Source: Pyropia yezoensis
Taxonomy: Eukaryota; Rhodophyta; Bangiophyceae; Bangiales; Bangiaceae
Length of the DNA: 64,000 nt
Direction: 5' to 3'
Assembly: GCA_009829735.1 (NCBI GenBank)
Contig: CM020620.1
Coordinates: forward strand, 12,087,420 to 12,151,419
Made by a program: the position numbers and the translations under genes. Shown here piece after piece: positions 1 to 10,000 of the stretch; the stretch's first letter is position 1, and every line of letters begins with the position of its first letter. The notes beneath the pieces were generated by a model, which was given only the letters and a program-made list of their open reading frames with translations, was not told where the DNA came from and searched no databases.

Positions 1-1169
1 AAGAGAGCAAACAGATACAGAGAGAGCACCTTCTACCACGCCTCCCGGTCTCAATTAGGCGTGCTACCCCAGTTGGGGAAGTTTTTTTCTGTACTTAAAC
101 CCCCACTTTCGAAGAGAGTCGACTGTGGCACCGGCGCAAGTCGGCGGGCCCGCTATGACCATTGACAGGCACCCGCCGGCTCGTCTCACCTGCGGGCGGG
201 TCAGCTGCCGGTAGGGTCCCCCCATACCCGGAGTGTGCCAAAGTATGTCGGATTCAGATACGTTTATCTTTTTTATAAAAGATACACGATCCATACACGC
301 CTTGCGTGGCATCAACATGACGTCCATGAGGAGCCTGTTTTTTTTTATGCATCGAAACTTCCCACAGCTACAAGAGCACGGCTATAGGAGTGGCCGACTT
401 TGTTCTACCCAGTTGTCTCGCAAAGGACGGATATTGCGCCCATGTATGTCGACTGTCAGACCCCTCAAATCGACCCGGTGAAGGGGGGTGCTCGGGGCAG
501 GAGAGCCATAGGGCCTCCTGTCGTAGCCCCTTCACGCACCACCCCCGCCCCCTCCTTCTCCCTCCCCCCCCCCCTTGCCCCCCCCCCCCCCCCCCTTCTC
601 CCTCTCCTCCTCCCCCCTCTCCCCCCACCTCCCCTCCCCCTCGTGCCCAAGCAGCTATTACCTCGGCCGCCGCTGCTTGGGCTGCGTCCACTACACCCTG
701 CTGAGCTGCCGCTGCCCCCACCTGCGGCGGCGACGACTGGAGGGAGCGCGCCGCCCGTTCGCGCTTGATCCCCTTCTCCTTCCTCGCCTGGGCGGCCGTC
801 CGGCGTACCGCTGCCGCGGCTTGCCTCACTGCTGCCTCTTCCCTCTTCCGGCACTCGGTCTCGGCCCTCCTGGTGGCCGCCGACTCCTTGGCGGCCTCTC
901 GACGGACGGCGGCCTCCTGTTTCCGGGCGTCGGCCTCGAGCTTCTTAGTGGCCGCCGCCTCCCTAGCAGCCGCTCGCCGGTGTCGCCGGCGTGGTGGACA
1001 AGCCAGCGGTGGAATGGGGAGGTGGAGGCTGGTAGTAAGGGGGGAAGGGGAGGCCGGCAGTGGGCCGGGGTGGGGAAGACAGATAGTGAGCGAGGGTGGA
1101 GAAGGTGGGGCGTAGGCCAGTGGGAAAGGCGCCATCTGCTGTGCTGGTAGTAGATGGCGTGGTCTCTGA
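1..1169. other. Left edge, no confident gene; C-rich tract
   Basis: The first 360 bases are moderately AT-rich, and a small perfect hairpin (8-bp stem, TATCTTTT arm) lies near 265-284. Bases 540-640 are nearly pure C/T on the plus strand. The minus strand across about 760-1010 can be read as an Ala/Arg/Glu-rich helical stretch (ORF 1417 to 368), which resembles a coiled coil. Its ends are low-complexity Gly/Pro runs, and no domain is recognisable. I treat that ORF as unproven. Confidence 0.4.
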
Positions 1170-1421
1170 CGACGATCGGGACCAGAGAGGGTCAAAGGCA
1201 TTGTCAGCACCCACGGCTGTGGCCACGCTGCAGCCGCATGCGCGGAGAGCGGCATGGGGAAGCGCGAGATGCCGCACTGGGTGGTGTGCACGTGGGACGG
1301 AGCCCGAGCCTGGAGGGAGGAAATGTCGCGTAAGGAGGCGATAAATGGAGAGCCCCGCCGCTCGTACAGACATCTGGCGGACGTCGTAGTGGACGCCCTG
1401 GCTGCCGCTTTAGACAATTGA
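1170..1421 (+). CDS. Possible 3' exon of an unknown protein
   Basis: This plus-strand frame opens after a TGA at 1167 and ends at TGA 1419-1421. The first in-frame ATG is at 1254, giving only 55 residues. The translation reads like a real protein end rather than low complexity. It contains MPHWVVCTWDGARAW, then a basic/acidic helix, then a hydrophobic helix ADVVVDALAAALDN just before the stop. With no convincing start and an open frame to the left, it may be the last exon of a spliced or transposon-derived gene. I do not recognise the family. It overlaps part of the competing minus-strand helical ORF, and both cannot be trusted. Confidence 0.28.
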   Translation, partial: RRSGPERVKGIVSTHGCGHAAAACAESGMGKREMPHWVVCTWDGARAWREEMSRKEAINGEPRRSYRHLADVVVDALAAALDN

Positions 1422-2650
1422 TGAGCTGGTGTGTCGTAGCTCTACTGAGCTCTCTTAGTATCAGCTCATTGCCCTTCTCATGGGCTTTCAGAAAAAATGT
1501 CCTGCTCCCGTCATGGCCAGTCCCTTCCCATCCGTTTGGCTGTCGCTGTGTCTCGTACGGGGTGGTTTTTATTTCTTTCAAAACCTCGAATCGGGCCTCC
1601 TGGGGTCTGTGGGGCCGATTTCCGGTGGTTGCCCTCATTGGGCACTCTCCCTCTTTTGGCGCACTCCCGGTAGCTACCATACATGGGATATCCCCCTCAT
1701 CATGCAGCGGGGGAGCCCGCAGATCGCGCGAGCTGCCGCGTGGGGAGGGGGGGGAGCTGCCCCCCGAGACGGGGCCACCGCGCCGCCGTGGTGGCGGCGA
1801 GCGGACGCCACCCCCAGCGGTTGCACCCATCATGGGTCGATGATCGAGCTCCCCGCGTCGGGGCCCGCCGCGGGGGTGTGATTGGTGGCTCGACCCGCAC
1901 CGGTCCGCGCCGCGCCTCGTGCTCCCCCCCGCGGGCGCATGGACTCGGCATCATGGTGATCATGCCGTAGAATCTGCAGACGCCGCTGGTTTCCTCTCCC
2001 CGATGGACGGGCCCCATCTCTCACACCCCTCCGTTCGGGAGAGATGCGTGCGTGCAGGGGGGCAAAGAATCTCCCGGCTGCCCCCCGCTCCTCCGCCCAA
2101 GTTTGTGTTGCAGGGGGGGGGCCTGCGCAAGTCTGCAGCCGCAGACGCCACCAGCCCAGAAACGAAGAGAGGGGGGGGGGGTGAACCCGGCATCATAGAC
2201 ATCGGGCTGGGCGCATGACCCCAACCACGGCAGGTTGGTCCTTTGAGGGAGCGCCCTGGCAGGAAGTGCGCAGCCGTCCCATTGGGTTGGGTGGACCCCC
2301 CTGCCCCTGGGCCGCCAAGGAGCGCGACGGCGCGTCGCACCGTACTTGAGCGGACCTCGCGCCGGCGGGGCCGGTCGAGCGTCGGCGCGCTCCGGCCTCC
2401 GGCTCTCTCGGAAGCGCGGGTCGGCCGAGCCACGGCACCTTCCCCCCCGAGGTGAGCGACGAGCAGGACAAGGCGGCCTCCCCCGCTGGCTCTCTTGCGT
2501 GCACCCGGACGGCACCCGTCGGGGCGACGCCGCTAGGCCACCGCCGCCCACCCCTCCCGCCACCCCAACCATCTCTGTGCGCCCACCCGGCGACACGATT
2601 CCGTTAGCCTGCGGCCCCCACCCCGCTGGGGCGCCACCACCCCCTCCCCA
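1422..2650. other. Intergenic, no gene recognised
   Basis: This is GC-rich sequence with short G runs (2118-2125, 2171-2180). Overlapping ORFs exist on both strands, but all are Arg/Pro/Gly shadows without domain-like order. The last 150 bases are C-rich and could be the leader of the coiled-coil ORF that follows. Confidence 0.4.
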
Positions 2651-3397
2651 ATGGCAAGGCGTGACCCCCCCCGTGTCGCGACTGGGCGGGTGCGCAAGGA
2701 GCAACCCCCAGCGTCGCGCCAGGCGGCGCCGCGAGCGTGGCGCCCGTCCCCCTCGGGTGACGCGGCCCCGGCCGGGCTCCCCAGCGACGCCACCCGGGCC
2801 GCCAGCCGGGCTGGCGCCCCGGCCGCCGCGGCGGCCGCGCGGGTGACCCCGCCGCCACCGGCGCCGCCGCAGCCCCGGGTGCGCATCATGTACGTGGATG
2901 GGGGCTCGGCGGTGGCGGCAACGGTGCCACCGGCGGCGCTTCAAGTCCCGCGGCTGCAGACTATCAAGCAGGAGCTGGAGGGGGCCGACGATGAGGTGCG
3001 CCGGCAGGGGACGGAGCTGGTCACGCGGCTGCGGGTGAGCTTCTCCGCCGCCTATGCACGGCGGATCGACTCGGCAGTGACCGTTGGCGGGTACCGGCGA
3101 GAAAAGGAGCAGCTGGCCGCTGACGAAAGCTCCCTCGAGGAGGGGGCGGCGCGGCTGGAGGGGGTCAAAGCGGACATTAAGGCGGGGCGGGCCACCATGG
3201 ACGCACGGGCCAAGGCCATGAGGGCGGATGAGGAGGCGCTCAAGCGAGCCAAGGCCGACCTGGAGCGGCGCAAGGGGCGCTTTGACGCGTCTGCCGAGGC
3301 CAACGAGGTCCATGCCGACCAGGCAGCGACGGAGGCCGAGGATGCCAAGCAGGAGGAGCTGTTTCAACAGCTCTTGAACATTGTACGTTATCAGTGA
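2651..3397 (+). CDS. Coiled-coil protein, unknown function
   Basis: The ORF encodes 248 residues from an ATG in a C-rich context (cccaATGg) to TGA. Residues 1-75 are Pro/Ala/Arg-rich and look disordered. From about residue 95 to the end the chain is a long amphipathic helix with regular Glu/Lys/Arg/Ala spacing (for example EQLAADESSLEEGAARLEGV and KAMRADEEALKRAKADLERR), typical of a coiled coil that could dimerise. There is no signal peptide, membrane segment or catalytic motif. It sits alone beside transposable-element debris, so it could belong to an element as easily as to the host. Composition and helix periodicity support it being coding; the function is unknown. Confidence 0.5.
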   Translation: MARRDPPRVATGRVRKEQPPASRQAAPRAWRPSPSGDAAPAGLPSDATRAASRAGAPAAAAAARVTPPPPAPPQPRVRIMYVDGGSAVAATVPPAALQVPRLQTIKQELEGADDEVRRQGTELVTRLRVSFSAAYARRIDSAVTVGGYRREKEQLAADESSLEEGAARLEGVKADIKAGRATMDARAKAMRADEEALKRAKADLERRKGRFDASAEANEVHADQAATEAEDAKQEELFQQLLNIVRYQ

Positions 3398-3598
3398 CGG
3401 CCGCGGTGGCCTGCCCACTGTCTCTTCCTGCGTCTGGTTGGTTCTTTAGTCAAATGCGGCGAGGGGGATGGGGTGGAGCTGAAGCTCGTGGGATATGCTT
3501 GCACGCGCCCGGTCTGTCCACAAATCAGCGTCAAGTACATATAGCTTGATCAACGCTCTTGCACCCCCGACTGGCGTCCGTCAGAGGTCATGTGGGGT

Positions 3599-4072
3599 AC
3601 TGTATTGCTGTTCTCCCAATTTTGGCCGATCCGGACAAGAAAAACACTGCATGAACAACTGTGTGAGCCAATCGCGTGCTGGCAGGTGAGGGCGAGCCAA
3701 TCGTGTGCTCTAGGAGCCCGATCGCCCAGAGCAGACGATTGGCTGCAGCCACAGTGGGCCTGTTACCAATCGCTGATTGGTCGAAACACTGTTGTTCTCT
3801 CGGCTGAGATCGCCGAAGATTCCCCCCACATCGGCTCGTTCCTCTCCGGAACAGTTGTCCAGCTTGTCTTGGTGTCTGTTCCACTCAGGTTCTCCCCTCC
3901 ATGTGCTCGGAGTCCCGGGAAAGTTGCAGATCTTACTGTTTGCACAACAATGGAGGCTGATTCGGAGCTCTCATTGGTCAGAAAGGCATCCTGTGAGGCA
4001 TGTCATTGGTCAGTGGACTGTTGTTCTTGTTCTTGTCCGGATCGGCCAAAATTGGGAGAACTGCAATACAGT
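3599..4072. mobile_element. Non-autonomous DNA transposon with 42-nt TIRs
   Basis: Bases 3599-3640 (starting ACTGTATTGC) and 4031-4072 are inverted repeats of each other with a single mismatch over 42 nt. The 474-bp body carries no ORF of substance, but has several CCAAT/ATTGG motifs (for example agccaatcgcg and ttaccaatcgc). The left flank ends in TA and the right flank begins TG, so a TA target duplication is possible but not intact. Size and structure fit a MITE or deletion derivative of a larger cut-and-paste element. A related end lies at 13,141-13,212. Confidence 0.75.
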
Positions 4073-4337
4073 GCGTACGCGATTATGGCTGGGGGTCTCG
4101 TGTACAAGTAGCCCTCTCCTGTTCCACACTGCGTGTTGCACGTTCCGGACTGTTCCGACCGCGATGTACACTCAAATACAGTAGTTTATATACAATTTGG
4201 AGCTTGGGCGAGGACTGAACCCTCGCGTCCACATCAGCGAGTGGGACGGCTAAGTCAATAAAGGGAGGGGGGGTGATGACGGGCGCAGCTGCTGCAACAT
4301 GAGGCACTCGACCGAGAAAAAAAAATACAAGCCGGGC

Positions 4338-4962
4338 TCACTCGTCGTCCTCCCCATCCAAAACCATATCCACCGTCTCGTCAATCGCCTCGGCGTCGTC
4401 CTCTGCCGCAAGCCAAAGACGGACTGCTCGCACTCTGTCGGGCCCCCTGACGCCTACAGACTCCTCGGCGAGCGCGGCGTTGGCCAGCAACGCCACGACA
4501 TGAGATACGTCCGTGTGTACGTTGTCAAAAGCCGGCACCACGCCATGGACCTGGCGGCGGACCTCTGCGGCAGCCTCAACCGGCAGGACGTCCGCCTTAA
4601 GCCAGCAGTTGGCGAGGTGCTTGCCACCATGCCAGGAGGATGCGGACCCCGCCGCGGCGCGAGCCGAGGGGCGACCACCAGCAGAAGGCCCAGGAACTGG
4701 CTGTAACGAAATCATATCTGCACTGCCAATGGGCGTAGCTGCCGTCCCTGCGTCGCCGCCGACAGCGCGGTCCATGCCGTCGATGTCGCTGAAGCCCGGT
4801 CGCAGCGGGGTTGCATCTGCAACATTCGCACGTTGGTCTCGTGAGGGGAACGGGGGTGTGGGGCAACGAAGCGCAAATCTGTGCGCATTGCGGGTGCCGG
4901 TGGGGATGCTGGGCCGACGAGGCGGGGGGTGACGCTCGGCATAAAAGGATTGTGCAGATCAT
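4338..4962 (-). CDS. Unknown protein, probable 3' exon
   Basis: On the minus strand an open frame runs from after a TGA near 4963 down to the stop at 4338. The first ATG is at 4775, which would give 145 residues, but coding-like sequence continues upstream of it (residues such as RFALRCPTPPFPSRDQRANV). The real start is therefore probably in an upstream exon. The C-terminal 90 residues are well ordered: a motif HLANCWLKADVLPVEAAAEV, a helix with VVALLANAALAEE, and a strongly acidic end. No family is recognised. Neighbouring palindromic elements and a pogo-like relic suggest an element-rich setting. Confidence 0.4.
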
Positions 4963-5050
4963 TCTACAATATAAATTCAATCATCAATTGCACTTCTATT
5001 TCTCGTCGGAACATTGTTGTCTTGCTGCGGAGGGCTGTCGTGCGATGTGC

Positions 5051-5085
5051 GGCTCGATTATCGCCCTTGAGGCGATAACCGAGCC
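5051..5085. repeat. 15-bp stem hairpin
   Basis: GGCTCGATTATCGCC at 5051-5065 and its near-complement at 5071-5085 (one mismatch) flank a 5-nt loop. It lies just left of the larger foldback at 5128-5243 and may be part of the same insertion. Confidence 0.6.
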
Positions 5086-5127
5086 GGACATAGTCGAATA
5101 ATGACTGTATGTATCTAGGTACGTACT

Positions 5128-5243
5128 GTGCTTCCTGTAAAAGGTGGATGTTGAAGGGACGTGAGGTGAGGGAGCCATTGGTTCAGACAGCGATTTTCAC
5201 CACCTTCACGTACCGTCAACATCCATTTTTTTACAGGAAGCAC
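5128..5243. mobile_element. Foldback (palindromic) element, about 116 bp
   Basis: The left arm 5128-5167 (GTGCTTCCTGTAAAA then tggatgttga) and right arm 5201-5243 are inverted copies about 40 nt long, differing by a few substitutions and small indels around an A-run. They enclose a 33-nt spacer. Homology stops abruptly outside GTGCTTCC on both sides, as expected for an inserted foldback element or MITE. It has no coding capacity. Confidence 0.65.
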
Positions 5244-5607
5244 TATATGAGGACTTGTGTTGAACGCCCTTTGCGTGATTGGGAGGTAATGTCTTGCGTG
5301 ATCGCATGCATTCAGTTAGCGTGATCACTCACCACGCCCTATCACAAAAGGGCATCTGGGGCGTTGTTTCAGGCCATAACTTCGATCTCTTTTCCTTAAG
5401 TCACGTTGTTTCCTGGAGGGTGTGTATGAGTGGGCGGTGGAAGGGGAGAAGGGTTGCGCCCATGATGGAAGCTGACATGCTGCCAATCCCCGTTGTTGTC
5501 TCTGTTGTGGCTGTGCGATGTGCACGACTGTCTCTGTTTGCCTATGGCTCAGCGTCTACCAACCTATGTACCGATCCCCTATACAGTAACTGTTCAATTA
5601 TATGCTG

Positions 5608-5639
5608 TTCGTTTGTATACCACATGGTATATAAACGAA
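5608..5639. repeat. AT-rich 15-bp stem hairpin
   Basis: TTCGTTTGTATACCA and its inverted copy (one mismatch) are separated by 2 nt. It lies 420 bp upstream of the DNA-binding ORF at 6058. It could be a cruciform-forming element or a relic end; no function can be read directly. Confidence 0.5.
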
Positions 5640-6057
5640 TACCGATCGACCGCTCAGGGTCAGACAATGTACGCGACGACCCCCGGAGAAAACGAAGATT
5701 GTGCAATATCGGATCGAGCGTCCACCGCAAAAAGCATGGACGCGGCGTGCCCCACCGTCGTGGACAACGCGCCGTGCTACCCAGGGCCTACGCCATCGAC
5801 CACGCCAACCTGCTGCACCTCCTCCCCCCCCCCGTACGGGCCTCGCCCCTTTGGTTTTCTTTCTCTCTACCATACCCTCCCGACGCTGATCGGCTACGCA
5901 ATTCTGTACACTTCTGCCAGCACTATATTTCTTTCCGCAACCATCGTGGTTTTGCTCGCTGTTTTGCTGCGATTTCCTCCCTCGTCCTCACCCCCTCCGC
6001 CCTTTTTTTTTTCATTTTTTCGTTCGTTTTCCGGATCCTTTACGCGTCTTTGTCGAC

Positions 6058-6582
6058 ATGGCTCCGGTCAATAACCGAGCTGCGCGCGTTGTCGCAGCCG
6101 CCGTCGTCGAAGCAGCTGTGCAAGAAGTCTTCACCGATGCGACGGCCCAGATGCGGCACGCCGTTAGCTTGGCGGCCTCGGCGGCCACGGCGGCGGCCGC
6201 AGTGCACTTCCAGACGAGCACTCCACCGTCCACCCCTCCTCGGGCAGCTGCTTCCAGGACGTCTGCGGCGGGCGTTGCTACAGGGCACGTCCGCCAAGAG
6301 CGGACAGCTGCTTCCCTGGGCGACAGGATTGCATTTATCCGCTTGTATGATCGGGGGGTGCACACGTCCCTGCAAGCTTTGGTGGACTCTTTTCATGTGC
6401 CAATGTCCTTCAACAACTTCCATCGTATTTGCAAGCCTAGGGAGCGAGCCAGCCTGCTGGCGCGGGAGCGCAGCGGAGAATCGCTCGATGGCGTGCGCCT
6501 GCGTCGGTCAAGATTTGACGCCGTGGACAAGGCAATGAAGGCGTGGTACGATGGCATCCAGTCGATGGTGTGGCAGTATTGA
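6058..6582 (+). CDS. CENP-B/pogo-like HTH protein, truncated
   Basis: The ORF encodes 174 residues from ATG in a pyrimidine-rich leader (6000-6057). Residues 1-80 are Ala/Ser/Thr-rich. Residues about 85-125 (SLGDRIAFIRLYDRG then a second helix with SLQALVDSFHVPMSF) resemble the N-terminal helix-turn-helix of CENP-B and pogo/Tigger transposases. The end (RRSRFDAVDKAMKAWYDGIQ) resembles the start of the Tc5-type second DNA-binding domain. The DDE catalytic domain is absent: the frame stops at 6582, immediately where the dispersed repeat starting at 6583 begins. It is either a transposase cut short by that insertion or a surviving DNA-binding fragment. Family assignment is by eye from helix pattern and is moderately certain. 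Confidence 0.5.
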   Translation: MAPVNNRAARVVAAAVVEAAVQEVFTDATAQMRHAVSLAASAATAAAAVHFQTSTPPSTPPRAAASRTSAAGVATGHVRQERTAASLGDRIAFIRLYDRGVHTSLQALVDSFHVPMSFNNFHRICKPRERASLLARERSGESLDGVRLRRSRFDAVDKAMKAWYDGIQSMVWQY

Positions 6583-7039
6583 CCCCCAGGTAGGGGGGCA
6601 ACACGTGCCATGCAAGGGGCGGCAGGCCACTAGCCTGACCCGTTCCTCCCCCTGCATTTGGGTCCATATTCCCTAAGTTTGGGATAGTTAGTTTAGTAGT
6701 AAATCCAACTTGGATTGGAGGGTTTTCTGCATTTATCGTCTTGAATTTTCGTGTGGCCCGGTGGGCAGGTGCTGGGGTGGGAGATTCTGAGTGGCGAGAT
6801 TCTGAGGGGACCCTGGGGGGATAAGGGGAGGGACTGCGGGGCTTGGCCTTGCTTCCCCGTCCCGACCAAGAAACTGTTGGCCCACACACCATCTTCTTGT
6901 TTGTTAGTGGGGGGATTGCCCCACAACAGGGACAGAGTGTGTGCGACTTGCACTTCTTCCGGTTCCCCCGACACGGGAGGCAGCCCTTGCGCACCGCCCC
7001 AACTTGGGTGTCGCGTGTGCGAGTGGTTTTTGCCACATT
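6583..7039 (-). repeat. Dispersed repeat, copy 1
   Basis: About 455 bp here match 20,361-20,806 in the same orientation, ending in the same GTGGTTTTTGCCAC mini-palindrome. Both copies keep a minus-strand frame of about 65 codons beginning (V)AKTTR and containing Cys-rich GCLPCRGNRKKCKS, then PCCGAIPPL and VCGPTVSWSGRGS. The Cys spacing could suit a zinc-binding knuckle, but that is inference. Both copies also keep an internal direct repeat GAGATTCTGAG. The insertion abuts the truncated pogo-like ORF. Confidence 0.7.
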
Positions 7040-10000
7040 TGGTGGAGCAGCGGGGGTCAGAGGTAAACTTTACCTCCGGGTGCACCCGGGTGTAGGGGGC
7101 CCTCTGTCTCAGAGGAGCGGTGGACTTGTCGGAGTCCGAGCAACGACATGGAACGAAAGGGAGTGGAGAACGAATGTCAGAGGCAGCTCCGACACACATA
7201 GAACTCCCGCTAGAGACTCGACAAGCGCATGATATCACCTTCTTGTTCCCGATGAGGACTTCCTGAAGGAGCTTTAGGGACTTGAACGCTACTTCGTGGG
7301 GCCTCGCTCGTACTTCACGCAGGTCTAATAGCGACAGTACGATCCTGATCAAATGCACTTCGTCGCACTTATCACTCAGTAAGTGCTGTATTCCACTCCA
7401 GTTTGGCGTCGTATCACCCGCGCGGGTCGGCGTGGGGGCGCTGGTCAACAAGCTTTTACAAGGTCTCAGCAACGGTTCTGGGGTCAAAACGCTCTTGAGG
7501 TGGATCCCGCAACAGCGGCCACTGCGCGGGTCTTCAAAAGTCGATGCATGTCGACGAGCAATGCCTGCTCGAGCTCTTTGCTCTTCACCTCCCAGGCTGA
7601 GCTGTCTCTCACAGCCGATTTTTTTTTTGAATAAATGTCACCCACGTTCGAACGGACCCAAGGAAAGTGTCGAGTACGGTAGGGTTCAGGTGGGCCAATT
7701 CTTGGGCAATAGTTTTGTGAAGGTACTGGAGTGCGCGCCATCAACATCATTCCGCAACTTTCCACGCCAGCTGGGGCCACGGCGCTTGTCGTCGTCTTCT
7801 TCTTGCCTTTTTTCGGACGCCAAGTTGGCACGCAGCGATTACGCACTGGTGTGGGAGGTCCCGAGCTTACAGCGGCAGCCCCGGCAGAGTGGGCCGAGAT
7901 AGCGAACCAGCGCTGCCAAATTCTAGGCCCAAGTTTGTCCGTCCCTCTCGGGTGATGCCCTCTGAGCACGTGGACCCACGCCGGGGTGTCGCGGTGCTAA
8001 CTGAAGTAGCTTCCAGGTCGCTGGTAAGACGCAACATGCCCCCGGCCGCGCCTGACGTATTTATATCGTACTTTATACGGGTTCAGGGGCATCCCAATCA
8101 CGCAAGTCGCTAAAACCCACGGAGGTGGAGCTCCAAGAATGGAGGTTCAAGGCCAACTAAATGCTTAATACTAATGGAGTATTTCTCCCGACTATTGATG
8201 CCGTTACCCTGCTGACTTGGCTGCGGTCCCGTGATGTCGACGTGCCTTCTTGTACATTAGAGAACATGTCCGTGTCCCTGCTTTTGAGCATTCCTTATGT
8301 TGTTATTTAGGTGGCCCTCAATTGTGGGCCCGAGTACTGGGTTAAGTTGATGAATGGTGAGACTACCCTGATCCTGGGACAAGGCAAGTCCATAGCACCT
8401 GTGAGCCACTCACAGTTGAAGCCGGCTTCTACCGTCTCCGAAGGGAAACTTACTGCGTCTTTGCGTTTGTCTCATGAGGATACGTTGCCCCCCAACTCTG
8501 TAGGGCACGTGGACGTTCTAAATTATTCTACAAAAATGGGCTGGTGCACTCGGTCCTCCGTCTTACTCGTAAGCACAGGATATATGTTGCCCTGGCTACG
8601 ATGGACTGTCACGCCGGCCTTCCGCAACAGGGCCAGGAAAAAGCGCGTAAGAGCCCCAGCGTGATCCGTTCGCACGCCCCTTCAGTGGCAACGGAAAAAT
8701 GACAAAAGCCCGATGGACCATGAACCCAAACAACCGTTGATTTTACGCGTTGGCCCCGGGGAGACCCCGGAGCGCCCCTTAAAAACCTCCCCCTCGGCCC
8801 TTCCAGGCGCCCAGAACGGGGCCCCCAGACGGCGGCGCTTGTGGGCCAAGGGCCAGCAAGGCGTTCGGGCCCCCACCAGCGCATCTCCTACACCGGGCTT
8901 ACGGTGAGGAGCCGGGGGTTACCAATCAACCCCCGACTGTCAAACACAAGCGGGAACCAAGCGACAATCCCCCCACACACAGGTGCTATCCCCGAACAGA
9001 ATCTAGTGGGAAAATGGGGAAGACACGCAAAAAAAAAAGGCAGTGACACCAGTCACAAAACAAGTGTCCATGAAGGCCAGCACGACCACCTCGTCCAGCA
9101 AAATCTGCTTTCCCGGGTGGGACCAAACAGGACCTCGGGTGTGTCTTTACGCTTCCGGATCACTGATAGGGGAAGCCACGGCAAAATAAGAGCTGTACGT
9201 AGGAATGCCCGCCGGGCCCTAAGTCACCTCCCGGAGAACCCGCATGTCCTTCGGGAACAGTATTCGTGTAAGGATTTACCCCTTAAATCGCCACCCGGAA
9301 CTCAGGGGATATGGACTGGGACCTCTCCTTACATGTCCGGCCCCGATAACTCCTCCCAAGACACATCAATTCCCCACTACCCTGGGCGACACCACGCTGT
9401 ATCCCTGACATTTTGCGGACGTCGGCCGACCGCACGAAAGCCGCCGTCAACGCACTGTCGGAACCCTGTCATGGACGTCGAAACTCGACAACGAGGAGCG
9501 AGTGACATCGTCGACCAACCACGGGCGGACATCCCCGTCTGTGCTGCCTGAATTTTATTCTCTGCGCTGCTTGAAAGCTGGCATCAAGGACCAGTCACAT
9601 GATTCACCGACACTGAGGACACCGCACATCCTCGCTGGCGGCTGAGTGCGATATGACTGGCTCGCCGGCTTTTGGATTGATTGAATTCGGCCAGCTGGTT
9701 GGTGACTGGCTGGCCGGTCAAGGGATAGATTGAATTTGGCCTTACTGGCCCTTACAGCCAGTTGGACCTTCTGGCCGATCGGCGTGTGGAGCCGGCTGGT
9801 GGCGCGCGCTGGGCGCCATCCACGGGACCCCCTTCGTTTCGGGCAAACTGGGGCTGCACTCCTTTCGAGCGCACGCCCGCCCATGCTTAGTTCTGAGAGA
9901 CATGCTTTGTTTTTGGACCGTTCTGTGCCTACCGGCGGTGCGATGGGGAAACGAATGCATTGGGGCACCTCGGGTGCCCCGTCGCGAGTATATAGTGCGT

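Noticed and set aside
4196..4260. tRNA-like T-arm on the minus strand (GGTTCAGTCC with a paired stem)
   Set aside because: No matching acceptor stem, D-arm or anticodon arm could be placed at the right distances.
5279..6538. 419-codon plus ORF
   Set aside because: It runs through hairpins and the 5' leader of the 6058 ORF in another frame. The 6058 frame has the recognisable HTH pattern, so this is a shadow.
8311..8664. Possible retroelement aspartic protease
   Set aside because: LMNGETTLILGQGKS is only vaguely protease-like, no D-[ST]-G motif is visible, and the RT relic is 3 kb away.
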